64,000 nt of DNA from Bradyrhizobiaceae bacterium (GTDB lineage Bacteria; Pseudomonadota; Alphaproteobacteria; Rhizobiales; Xanthobacteraceae): assembly GCA_003963145.1 (NCBI GenBank), contig RXJJ01000009.1, positions 193,749 to 257,748 of the forward strand, read 5' to 3'. Every line of letters begins with the position of its first letter. Position 1 is the first letter of the stretch. The translations under genes and the position numbers were made by a program. Below the pieces are notes generated by a model. That model did no database searches. It was not told where the DNA came from and saw only the letters and a program-made list of their open reading frames with translations. Shown piece after piece: positions 24,208 to 31,139 of this stretch.

Positions 24208-24867
24208 ATGCTCCTCACCTACGCAATCGGCGACGTTCACGGCTGCCTTCGGCAGCTCAAAGAACTCATAGCTCTCTGCCAAGAGGATTCTGATGGACAG
24301 CCTTTCAAGCTCATCTTCGTGGGAGATTACATCGACCGAGGTCCCGACAGCCGGGATGTCGTTGAGCATCTCATGACGTTACAGCAAGCGCGGCCGGGTC
24401 AGGTCATCTGCCTGATGGGCAATCACGAGGACATGCTTCTGGCCGCCGTGGACGATGCTGACTGGGAAGAGCGATGGCTTCGCAACGGAGGCATCCGGAC
24501 ACTCGAAAGCTATGGCGTGACACACCCCAGGAAAATTCCGCGAACGCACATCGACTGGCTTCGGCGACTTCCCAAAACTCACGACGATGGCCTGCGTTTC
24601 TTTGTGCACGCAGGCGTCCATCTGGATCGCCCGCTCGATCAGCAAGATGACAATGACATGCTCTGGATAAGGGAGCCGTTTTTGTCGTCAAATAAGGACT
24701 TCGGTCGCCGGATTATCCACGGGCATACGCCCACGAAAGACGGCAAGCCCGAAGTCCGCATCAATCGGCTGAATATCGACACCGGGGCAGTCTTTGGCGG
24801 CCCGTTGACGGCCGCTGTGTTTACGGACCGGTCGCCGAATGTTGAGCGGTTTTTAGTTCAGGCGTGA
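24208..24867 (+). CDS. PPP-family metallophosphatase
   Basis: A 219-residue protein; ATG 24208 (MLLTYAIGDVHGCLRQL) is preferred over a TTG at 24196. All motifs of the PPP superfamily are present: GDVHGCLRQL, FVGDYIDRGPDSRDVVEHL, LMGNHEDMLLA, FFVHAGVHLD and IIHGHTPTKDGKPEV. These bind two metal ions and hydrolyse phosphoesters on serine, threonine or tyrosine. It resembles bacterial PrpA/PrpB-like enzymes. It follows the zinc-ribbon gene by 123 bases, and nothing shows which protein it acts on. Confidence 0.9.
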   Translation: MLLTYAIGDVHGCLRQLKELIALCQEDSDGQPFKLIFVGDYIDRGPDSRDVVEHLMTLQQARPGQVICLMGNHEDMLLAAVDDADWEERWLRNGGIRTLESYGVTHPRKIPRTHIDWLRRLPKTHDDGLRFFVHAGVHLDRPLDQQDDNDMLWIREPFLSSNKDFGRRIIHGHTPTKDGKPEVRINRLNIDTGAVFGGPLTAAVFTDRSPNVERFLVQA

Positions 24868-24890
24868 ACTAGCGCTTGCCCTGATTTTCC

Positions 24891-25121
24891 TTAGCGTTTC
24901 GCTTTTTTCGTTTCTTCAAAGAAAGCACGTATGGGTACTTTTAATGCCTGCGCAACGTGCCATAAGCTCACGACCGTGGGATTTCGCTGTCCTTGCTCCA
25001 AGCCACTGACATACGCACGGTCTACCCCCATCCGATCGGCAAGCTCGGCTTGAGACAATTCGGCATCAAGCCGTAGCCTCCGAACATTATCGCCAACCAT
25101 TCGCCGCACGTCATCCGACAT
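24891..25121 (-). CDS. XRE-family helix-turn-helix regulator
   Basis: A 76-residue protein consisting of a single HTH_3 domain: VGDNVRRLRLDAELSQAELADRMGVDRAYVSGLEQGQRNPTVVSLWHVAQALKVP. The helix pair SQAELADRMGVDRAYVSGLE is the XRE signature. It is divergent from the DUF4870-lipoprotein genes, with a 29-base imperfect palindrome 22 bases upstream of its start. It probably represses itself and perhaps the rightward genes; the adjoining phosphatase gene converges on it. No separate ligand domain is present. Confidence 0.85.
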   Translation of the reverse strand: MSDDVRRMVGDNVRRLRLDAELSQAELADRMGVDRAYVSGLEQGQRNPTVVSLWHVAQALKVPIRAFFEETKKAKR

Positions 25122-25142
25122 GCAGCTAGACGGCCATAGCGT

Positions 25143-25171
25143 TGCACTTTAATGCGACGCATTATATTGCA
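25143..25171. promoter_or_regulatory. 29-base imperfect palindrome, likely XRE operator
   Basis: The arms TGCACTTTAATGCG (25143-25156) and CGCATTATATTGCA (25158-25171) are reverse complements at 12 of 14 positions around a central A. It stands 22 bases before the XRE gene start, where an autoregulatory operator would be expected, and about 75 bases before the GTG of the DUF4870 gene. Confidence 0.55.
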
Positions 25172-25244
25172 CATCGCCGTCAATTTCTCATAGAGTTCAC
25201 GGAATTGAAGGGTGGTGAATAATTACTATTAGGAGGCAAGCTAA

Positions 25245-25616
25245 GTGACAAACGCAGTTGACCAGCCGACGGTGAACACACCCGTCGTGAACGACAAGGG
25301 CTATGCCCTTGCCGTCTATCTTCTTTATTTAATTGGCTTTTTAACCGGCATCACCGCGCTGGTCGGTGTCATCATCGCCTACGTCAAGAAACCCACCGCC
25401 AGCGGATTCCTGCAAAGCCATTTCCAGTTTCAGGTCCGGACGTTTTGGATCGGCCTGTTTTATCTCGCGATCGGCAGCTTTCTTCTCTTCCTCTATATCG
25501 GCGGACCAATCCTGCTGTGGTGGTTCGTCTGGACCCTGGTTCGGACCATCAAGGGCCTGATCCTCCTCAACGACGGGCGGCCTATTCCCCAGCCGGCCTC
25601 ATGGCTGTTTGGTTGA
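25245..25616 (+). CDS. DUF4870 membrane protein
   Basis: A 123-residue protein starting at GTG 25245 with AGGAGG 9 bases upstream. It has three hydrophobic segments (LAVYLLYLIGFLTGITALVGVIIAYV, FWIGLFYLAIGSFLLFLYIGG and LLWWFVWTLVRTIKG). The pattern with the soluble KKPTASGFLQSHFQFQVRTF loop is DUF4870. Function is unknown; members are common small membrane proteins. The lipoprotein gene follows within 6 bases. Confidence 0.75.
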   Translation: MTNAVDQPTVNTPVVNDKGYALAVYLLYLIGFLTGITALVGVIIAYVKKPTASGFLQSHFQFQVRTFWIGLFYLAIGSFLLFLYIGGPILLWWFVWTLVRTIKGLILLNDGRPIPQPASWLFG

Positions 25617-25621
25617 CCGCC

Positions 25622-26044
25622 ATGCATAAGTCAATGATCCGCTTGTTTGGCGTGACCGCAGCTTTTGCAGTTACTGGGTTACTCACCGCCTGTAACGACT
25701 CGCCTTGCACCGATAGCTCCGTGCTGGCCAAGGTCAAAGAGCTCTTCGACAAGCAACAGTTCGGCCAGTTCATTGAAGCTCCACCGAACGTCTTCGTCGT
25801 TCAAACCAAGAGCGCTACAGAAGTATCTACTGATAAGGACAGCATCAAGAAGCGCTGCTCCGTTCTCATCACCACCGACATCATCGAAATGATGCGGTTT
25901 ACCAAGCAAGCTTCAGAAGACGAAATCGCCAAGATCAAAATAGAGGCCCCCAAGAAAGGGTTCGCGCTAATGAAAGACGACCTCGTCAATTTCACCGTTC
26001 AGCCGCTGGCAAACGGCCAGAATTACGTGACGGTGCTGCCATGA
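25622..26044 (+). CDS. Putative lipoprotein
   Basis: A 140-residue protein starting at ATG 25622. A signal with lipobox follows (FGVTAAFAVTGLLTACNDSP): LLTAC with the modifiable Cys. The mature part is soluble and rich in Lys and Glu (VLAKVKELFDKQQFGQFIE, EDEIAKIKIEAPKKGF). It shares no recognised domain. It begins 6 bases after the DUF4870 gene and its stop overlaps the next gene by 4 bases, so the three genes form an operon. A structural or interface role in the envelope is possible. Confidence 0.6.
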   Translation: MHKSMIRLFGVTAAFAVTGLLTACNDSPCTDSSVLAKVKELFDKQQFGQFIEAPPNVFVVQTKSATEVSTDKDSIKKRCSVLITTDIIEMMRFTKQASEDEIAKIKIEAPKKGFALMKDDLVNFTVQPLANGQNYVTVLP

Positions 26045-26631
26045 GGGTTGCGCTCCTGAAAGCCGTGTTGGTGTTGTCCTTCATCTGCAACGGCATCGCT
26101 CATGCCGAAGAGGTAGGTTTCTACTACAAGGAAACCGATGGCTTTTGGACGGTCAGAGGTGGGGCTAACACCAGCACCGGCCAAGCCACCTGCTTTGGGG
26201 AGGCGAGCAGGAACGATGGCTCGTCGGTCGAAATCCATCGCTCACTCGTCGACGGCGAAATGTGGGCTTATATTCATGACACCGCATGGGAAATCCAGTC
26301 GCCGGAGAAAGGTATCCTGCACTGGAATTTCTTCGGCACCAATCACCGAGGTCTCATTGACGGCGCTGACTTCGAGTACGAGGTTAAAGACAAGAACACG
26401 ATCCTCGTTCTCCAGATCAAACCGAAACCGTTCTCGGAGAAGCTATGGAACAGCCGCTACTTCGTTGTGGTCATGCCCGGCAACCTGCAGAATCTTTCGA
26501 TCAGTTTTGAGACCCAAGGCAGCACGATGCTTGCCGCGCTCGCCGAATGCATCAAGCAGAACGAGAAGACCTACAAAGACTTCAAGCCATCACTCGAGAA
26601 AGTCCCGGACGCGGTGAAAGAGCAGTTATGA
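26041..26631 (+). CDS. Secreted protein of unknown function
   Basis: A 196-residue protein with a signal peptide (MRVALLKAVLVLSFICNGIAHA). The mature protein is beta-rich (EVGFYYKETDGFWTVRGG, VEIHRSLVDGEMWAYIHDTA, FVVVMPGNLQNLSISFE). It starts inside the lipoprotein stop (ATGA), so the two are coupled. No catalytic motif or known family was recognised. A periplasmic partner of the lipoprotein is a reasonable inference. Confidence 0.6.
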   Translation: MRVALLKAVLVLSFICNGIAHAEEVGFYYKETDGFWTVRGGANTSTGQATCFGEASRNDGSSVEIHRSLVDGEMWAYIHDTAWEIQSPEKGILHWNFFGTNHRGLIDGADFEYEVKDKNTILVLQIKPKPFSEKLWNSRYFVVVMPGNLQNLSISFETQGSTMLAALAECIKQNEKTYKDFKPSLEKVPDAVKEQL

Positions 26632-27059
26632 AGCCTGCGTTCGGTATTCAAATGTCCGCTTTGCGCCAATAGCGGACCTTCCGCGAACAGCTAACAGCTG
26701 CTCACTAAAAACCTCACGGGTTTGACGTCGCAAACCTTCGCGACGAGCCGATCCGTTCCACAAGATTTACGCCGATTCCGCTCATCTTTTGCATCCCTTT
26801 CTCACAAACCGGAGAGAGCATCTGTCACAAGCGCCAAGCCCTGTGACCGCGACGCTGTCGACGCGCAAAGACCGCAATAGTCCTCAAGAGGAGACTTGAA
26901 GAAGGCACCACATCGCGATTGAACGATTCAAGTATTTCCCCATGCAACTGCAGCAGCCGCTCGTTGTTGTCCACAGCATCGACCCGAGACTGTCCCGATA
27001 GGCCGGAGTCCTTCTAACAGCTACGCAACGGCCAAGACCGCGCCTTTTTGATCAATCGC
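26632..27059. other. 428-base gap between the secreted-protein operon and hxsC
   Basis: No gene is supported. It contains one copy of a dispersed 24-base palindrome (26654-26677) and a few weak hairpins. It separates two oppositely oriented units that converge here, so terminators for both are expected but no clear stem followed by a T-run was seen. Confidence 0.5.
26654..26677. repeat. Dispersed palindromic element, copy 1
   Basis: The arms GTCCGCT and AGCGGAC surround TTGCGCCAAT, giving 24 bases in all. Similar 22-24-base elements recur at 30626 and 34957, always between genes. This sequence type (GTCCGCTTTGGGCCAAAAGCGGAC-like) is a familiar small interspersed repeat in these bacteria. Confidence 0.5.
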
Positions 27060-28226
27060 TTAAAATGTGTGTAATGGTTCGATCGCACGGCTTTGCTTGG
27101 GCCGTCCAGTTGAGAAAAAGCCCGCGCAATTCGTTTTAGCCGCGCATCCGGCGCATTGAGGCAAGTAGGTGTTCTTCCAATCGGAGATTGATTGGCGAGC
27201 GAAGGGCCAGACTTTTTGATCAAGAACGCAAAAAGGTAGGTTGTAGACGGATACTGGAACGCGAGCGACATCAAGAATATCGACTGCCAACGCAAGTTCC
27301 TCCTGGAAGTCCAGCGGGTCAATCCAAAGCAGGCGATCGTTGGCAATCGCGAAGCCTGTGTTCTCCAATCCCATAAGGGCGACATGGTCGACAAAGGGAA
27401 GGTTGCGTGCAAGCCATTGGGCCGTTTCCACTATCCGCGGCGCTGTGACTGCGTGGAGGACAACGCGCACCTCTACACGCTGACCCAGCTCTTTAAGTCG
27501 CAGAATACCAAGCACAGTCTCATCGAAGGCGCCCAATGCCTGGACAACATAGTCGTGTATCGCATCGACAGCACTATAAATCGGTATACCGACGCTAAGA
27601 TTGGGATGCTGTATGCTTGCCCAGGCGTCCGTAACTTCCGCATTTACAAAGCCGCGGCCATTAGTCAGGAGGTGGACAGCGGTGTTGGGAAGCATATCGC
27701 GCGTAAGACGCAGCAATTCCACGACGCGTTGCCACTCAAGTAGCGGTTCGCCACCGGTAAAACCTAAATAGGAGGTCTCGAAATCAATGAGGGGGATGAC
27801 TCTGGCGATCTCATCAAGCAACCAGCCATCGTTTACGTTCTTCGGTGGTTGCGAGCACATCACACAGTAATGGTTACAGCGCTCAGTTAGCAGGAACCCG
27901 TTATGACGAGATGAGCGCCTATAGAGCGTCCGGACCTTGCCGGTATCGAGATGGACACCAAGAATGTCACCCGGCCCAAGATATGAGAATTCTTCGCCAA
28001 GCGTAATTGCCAAGGGAGCGGGCGTCCCTTCAGGGCGTTCTCCGACGAACACCGCTGCACTGGGAGGCACCCAAAGTTTAAGTCTACCCTCCTTAACGAG
28101 CACAGCGTCGTTTGGACCACTCGGCTGTTCAACCGAGGCGTCGATGAGACGCAGAACTTGATGATTATGGACATCGTTGTCGATTTCGACAGCCTTTACT
28201 TTGCCTCCAAGAACAAGCGGCTTCAT
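27060..28226 (-). CDS. hxsC: His-Xaa-Ser system radical SAM maturase HxsC
   Basis: A 388-residue protein; its ATG at 28226 overlaps the hxsB stop (ATGA). The radical SAM cluster motif is CNHYCVMC (C-x3-C-x2-C), with FTGGEPLLEW as the GGEP motif and a C-terminal CAGCAAKTNCAGF cluster that may hold an auxiliary Fe-S centre. HxsC is one of two radical SAM enzymes of the His-Xaa-Ser system, predicted to modify the HxsA repeat peptide. Placement downstream of hxsB and hxsD matches the known cassette order. The chemistry is not established from sequence. Confidence 0.85.
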   Translation of the reverse strand: MKPLVLGGKVKAVEIDNDVHNHQVLRLIDASVEQPSGPNDAVLVKEGRLKLWVPPSAAVFVGERPEGTPAPLAITLGEEFSYLGPGDILGVHLDTGKVRTLYRRSSRHNGFLLTERCNHYCVMCSQPPKNVNDGWLLDEIARVIPLIDFETSYLGFTGGEPLLEWQRVVELLRLTRDMLPNTAVHLLTNGRGFVNAEVTDAWASIQHPNLSVGIPIYSAVDAIHDYVVQALGAFDETVLGILRLKELGQRVEVRVVLHAVTAPRIVETAQWLARNLPFVDHVALMGLENTGFAIANDRLLWIDPLDFQEELALAVDILDVARVPVSVYNLPFCVLDQKVWPFARQSISDWKNTYLPQCAGCAAKTNCAGFFSTGRPKQSRAIEPLHTF

Positions 28227-29677
28227 GCTGCCCACCTGCGCAGTATGGCCGCGTCTTCGGGCGATTCTTCAAGCAAACGCATCAGTAGCGTCATTATTCC
28301 TTTCTGGCGGGCGCAGAATTCGGAGAGAGGCTTGATACCGACTGGATCGCCCTGCGTTGCGTGATGGTAGACAGGATCGGCCCCACAGTGGGGTTCAAAG
28401 ACGCAGGTGGAGCATTGGGGAGCGCATTGCGTGAGGGACGCACTAACCATGTCCACAAGCTTATCTGAAAGGATGAGGGACACGTAGGTTGCACCCTCAA
28501 GGGCACCCAACTCAAAGCTGCGGTCGCCCATTTCGGCTAGCATGCGCCCCTCATCTGAGGCGAAAACCTTTCCATCGTAGTTGTAGACCAAAGCGCCGAG
28601 TCCGATGCCAGCCGGACTCCGAAGATCGACGTAACCGATTCGGCGGTCAGTGAGCATTCGACGAAGAATGAGCGCAGCGTAAAATTCTGGAAAGTAGCGG
28701 CCGTCGCGATTAATTTTTAAAATATATCGCAACCCCTGCTCATAAAATCTGAGCCATTCGCCGGCATCGTATCGAAAGAATTGTTTTGTCTTGACTGCAA
28801 AGCCGTAAGGTGAAAGTGGGCGCAGAAAGATTCCGTCCATTTCAAGACGGATGTACTCATCAACAATCTCTTCGACCCGACCAAGGCTCTGTTCGGTCGT
28901 GGTCATCAGCGCCCCGACCCGATGCTTGCCCAGCACGGCTTGCGCTCGACGTATTCCGGCGATGGCAAGTTGATGGCTATTACCGCCGGGCCTTGGACGG
29001 TTACGATTGTGGAGATCTGCGGGCCCATCAAGAGAAGTGGAGATTTGAATGTCTTCGGTCAGGCAGAATGCCAGAACATGCTCGTCAAGCAGCGCCAAAT
29101 TCGTTGTGATTACAAATTGGAGTTCCTTATCCAATGTCTTCGCGCGTTTTTTGGCATGCGGGACGATACGCTCGATCAGTTCGAAATTGAGCAGTGGCTC
29201 GCCCCCCTGAAACTCAAGCTTGATGTACTTTGAGGGCGTGGACAATGCCACTTCTACGGCTCTAACTGCCGTTTCCCAAGGCATGTCATAACGACCACGA
29301 TCGGTACTCTGTCTCGAAACCTGGCAATAAGGACAGGAATGCTCACACCGAAGGGTCACAACCAATATATGAAGCTGCGTCGGATGCTGAAGGAACGCCA
29401 TGCGGCTGCGCAAGCGCATAGCGAGTAATTGAAGCGAAGCCCGACTCCCTTTTTTCATCACAAGGAACTTCTCGGATGCGAGCGCGTAGAGATCGCTGCC
29501 GGGATCAAGGTTAAGGCTAACGACCTCTCGGAGCTGCTGTTCGCTCAGGGTAATTAGGTCGCCGACTAAGTTAGAAACTATGAAGCGAGCATCCTTAGTC
29601 CGCTCAAACCTGAGCGGAAGAAGAACCAGCTCTTCGGCAACTGGTTGAAAACTGGAGACAGGCTGGAAGCGCGCCAT
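28223..29677 (-). CDS. hxsB: His-Xaa-Ser system radical SAM maturase HxsB
   Basis: A 484-residue protein starting at ATG 29677, 1 base after the hxsD stop. It has the radical SAM motif LRCEHSCPYCQVSR (C-x3-C-x2-C), FQGGEPLLNF and TSLDGPADLHNRNRPRPG, which parallel SPASM-type maturases. The C-terminal CAPQCSTCVFEPHCGADP and EFCARQKG cluster is the SPASM-type auxiliary domain. Its relatives modify peptide side chains (GrrM, FxsB and HxsB class). The substrate is presumably the HxsA peptide. The N-terminal FQPVAEELVLLPLRFER may form the peptide-recognition part (inference). Confidence 0.9.
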   Translation of the reverse strand: MARFQPVSSFQPVAEELVLLPLRFERTKDARFIVSNLVGDLITLSEQQLREVVSLNLDPGSDLYALASEKFLVMKKGSRASLQLLAMRLRSRMAFLQHPTQLHILVVTLRCEHSCPYCQVSRQSTDRGRYDMPWETAVRAVEVALSTPSKYIKLEFQGGEPLLNFELIERIVPHAKKRAKTLDKELQFVITTNLALLDEHVLAFCLTEDIQISTSLDGPADLHNRNRPRPGGNSHQLAIAGIRRAQAVLGKHRVGALMTTTEQSLGRVEEIVDEYIRLEMDGIFLRPLSPYGFAVKTKQFFRYDAGEWLRFYEQGLRYILKINRDGRYFPEFYAALILRRMLTDRRIGYVDLRSPAGIGLGALVYNYDGKVFASDEGRMLAEMGDRSFELGALEGATYVSLILSDKLVDMVSASLTQCAPQCSTCVFEPHCGADPVYHHATQGDPVGIKPLSEFCARQKGIMTLLMRLLEESPEDAAILRRWAA

Positions 29678-29678
29678 C

Positions 29679-29984
29679 TCAGTCTCGACTCTTTTGGTCT
29701 CGCGCGAGAGCACCGAAGGCAAGAGCCAGGATGACGTTGCGTGTGGATTCTGTTGATGACGCAATCTGTTCGCGCAAATTCTCATCGGTCACAAGATCGA
29801 TAAACCGTGCGCGCAATTCAGGTTCTGCGATCTTGCTCCTCGGCGCAGCCTCAAGGCGACAATGGTGGACATCGCCGTGTGTCTCAATCCGGGCGCTGGC
29901 CTGCCCGATCAAGCGATATGCGGCCGCTCGAAGCGCGGCAACTCCCTGACTAGCGGCAGAGAATTCAACAACTATCTCGGTCAT
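29679..29984 (-). CDS. hxsD: His-Xaa-Ser system protein HxsD
   Basis: A 101-residue protein; ATG 29984 has GAGGAG upstream, and translation flows into hxsB one base later. It reads MTEIVVEFSAASQGVAALRA, then AYRLIGQASARIETHGDVHHCRLEA and LRARFIDLVTDENLREQI. HxsD is the small conserved partner of the cassette, thought to help substrate binding. It lies between the peptide gene and the two maturases. The length matches HxsD proteins. Confidence 0.8.
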   Translation of the reverse strand: MTEIVVEFSAASQGVAALRAAAYRLIGQASARIETHGDVHHCRLEAAPRSKIAEPELRARFIDLVTDENLREQIASSTESTRNVILALAFGALARDQKSRD

Positions 29985-30233
29985 CTGCTCCTCAGCTCGA
30001 ATGGCGGGAGTTATGCGACGAATGTAATTAAGGGTTGGCGATGATGACAACCTGAACGGGTTGCCTGAGGTTCATTAGGTTCTCGCCAATCGGACCGATA
30101 AAGTCCGAATGCCCGATTCACAACTGGGGCTTGGCGCCGGAAATCTAACAATTTTTAAAAGGGGAGGGAGGTAACATGGCCATCCCTTGATCAGCCTCTT
30201 GGTCTCACCAAGGGTTCACAGCTTATCCGGCGG

Positions 30234-30458
30234 CTATCGGCTTGAGTGATGTGAAGCGTGCGAAGAGTGGTGCGATGCATGTGAAGAGTGATGCGACGCA
30301 TGCGACCCATGACTGGACTGAGCAGGTCCGGAGGGGAGCGCCCCATCAACCGTCAGCCCCAGAAGATCAGCGTCCGGATGGCGCACCACCGTAATCGCCT
30401 CAAGAGCCGCATTTAGTGCATGCCGTTTAACGTGATCATTAGTCACGTGAGCCCCCAT
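30234..30458 (-). CDS. hxsA: His-Xaa-Ser repeat peptide, likely substrate HxsA
   Basis: A 74-residue protein. The first about 46 residues act as leader (MGAHVTNDHVKRHALNAALE and VVRHPDADLLGLTVDGALPS). The C terminus is a run of His-x-Ser units built from a 7-residue repeat HASHHSS present three times, after an initial SHGS, ending in R. That composition defines the system. The repeat is visible in DNA as a roughly 21-base period. A hairpin with arms CTTGGT and ACCAAG at 30198-30212 lies just behind the stop. ATG 30458 lacks a strong ribosome site. Confidence 0.75.
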   Translation of the reverse strand: MGAHVTNDHVKRHALNAALEAITVVRHPDADLLGLTVDGALPSGPAQSSHGSHASHHSSHASHHSSHASHHSSR

Positions 30459-30965
30459 GTTTGATTCTTTTGCGTAAGCCTAGGCCATGCCCCTTATTCA
30501 GTCAACGCAAGTTTCCCGTTCAATAACCCAAGCCACACCTCCGCAGCCAGCGCGCCTGCATTCTATAACCAGCTTGCTTGAGCCATTGATTGAGTTGGGC
30601 AATTTCGAGAGAGTTTTTGTCGATATCCCCTTTGCGCCAAAAGCGGATAATTCACTCCACCCTCACAATCCAATCAGTTGCTTGCAAAACCGGCGCGCGG
30701 GTTTTGCGCCGAACACCTTCAACGTGACTTGGCTTTGGCGAAGGCGCGCTAATAGCTTAATCAGGCAAGATGAAAAGCAAGCTGGTCATCGGCATGGACC
30801 GGCTTCGCGGTCGGCCGGAGTAACCGTTCGATTTACATAGCTTAATGAGCGGTCCGGTCGCGGGACGGCCTGGAGCAGCTTTCTTAAAACACTTGCACCG
30901 TTTCCTAGCTTACAGTGAACTGAAGCCGATTTCCATAACGCTATCATTTGATTGGCCGGGTGCCT
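30459..30965. other. 507-base gap between hxsA and the ATPase operon
   Basis: No gene is supported; open frames here have no family likeness, ribosome site or operon linkage. It includes the degenerate dispersed palindrome copy at 30626-30647. The promoters for hxsA (leftward) and the 57-residue gene (rightward) must lie here, but no clear -35/-10 pair was recognised. Confidence 0.4.
30626..30647. repeat. Dispersed palindromic element, copy 2 (degenerate)
   Basis: Right arm AAGCGGAT is preserved after TTTGCGCCAA; the left arm ATCCCC is damaged relative to GTCCGC. The core TTTGCGCCAAAAGCGG matches copy 1 at 26654 closely. Confidence 0.4.
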
Positions 30966-31139
30966 ATGGCGACCATCCAGGAAAAGATTGTCGAGAAGCT
31001 CGTTGCGGAGCTGTCCGAAAAGAAAACGCTGAGCGCGCCGAAGATCAGTGCTTTGCGCGAATTGCTCCGGAAAGACTCGAAGGTCCGTGCTGATGACCTC
31101 GTGGAAATCTTTACCGGCGACGATGGCGGGATCGCATGA
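30966..31139 (+). CDS. 57-residue partner of SMC-like ATPase
   Basis: ATG 30966 begins MATIQEKIVEKLVAELSEKK. The peptide is a highly charged helical hairpin (KIVEKLVAELSEKKTLSAPK, LRELLRKDSKVRADDLVEIF). Its stop overlaps the ATPase start (ATGA at 31136), so the two are translationally coupled. An upstream in-frame start at 30948 is possible. It may be an antitoxin-like, adaptor or regulatory subunit; no family was recognised. Confidence 0.55.
   Translation: MATIQEKIVEKLVAELSEKKTLSAPKISALRELLRKDSKVRADDLVEIFTGDDGGIA

Noticed and set aside
30234-30320. Tandem repeats that could be a CRISPR or satellite
   Set aside because: The period follows the HASHHSS coding repeat of HxsA; spacers and a fixed repeat are absent.
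30487-30840. Forward 117-codon frame between hxsA and the ATPase operon
   Set aside because: No ribosome site, no domain, and it spans a degenerate dispersed repeat.
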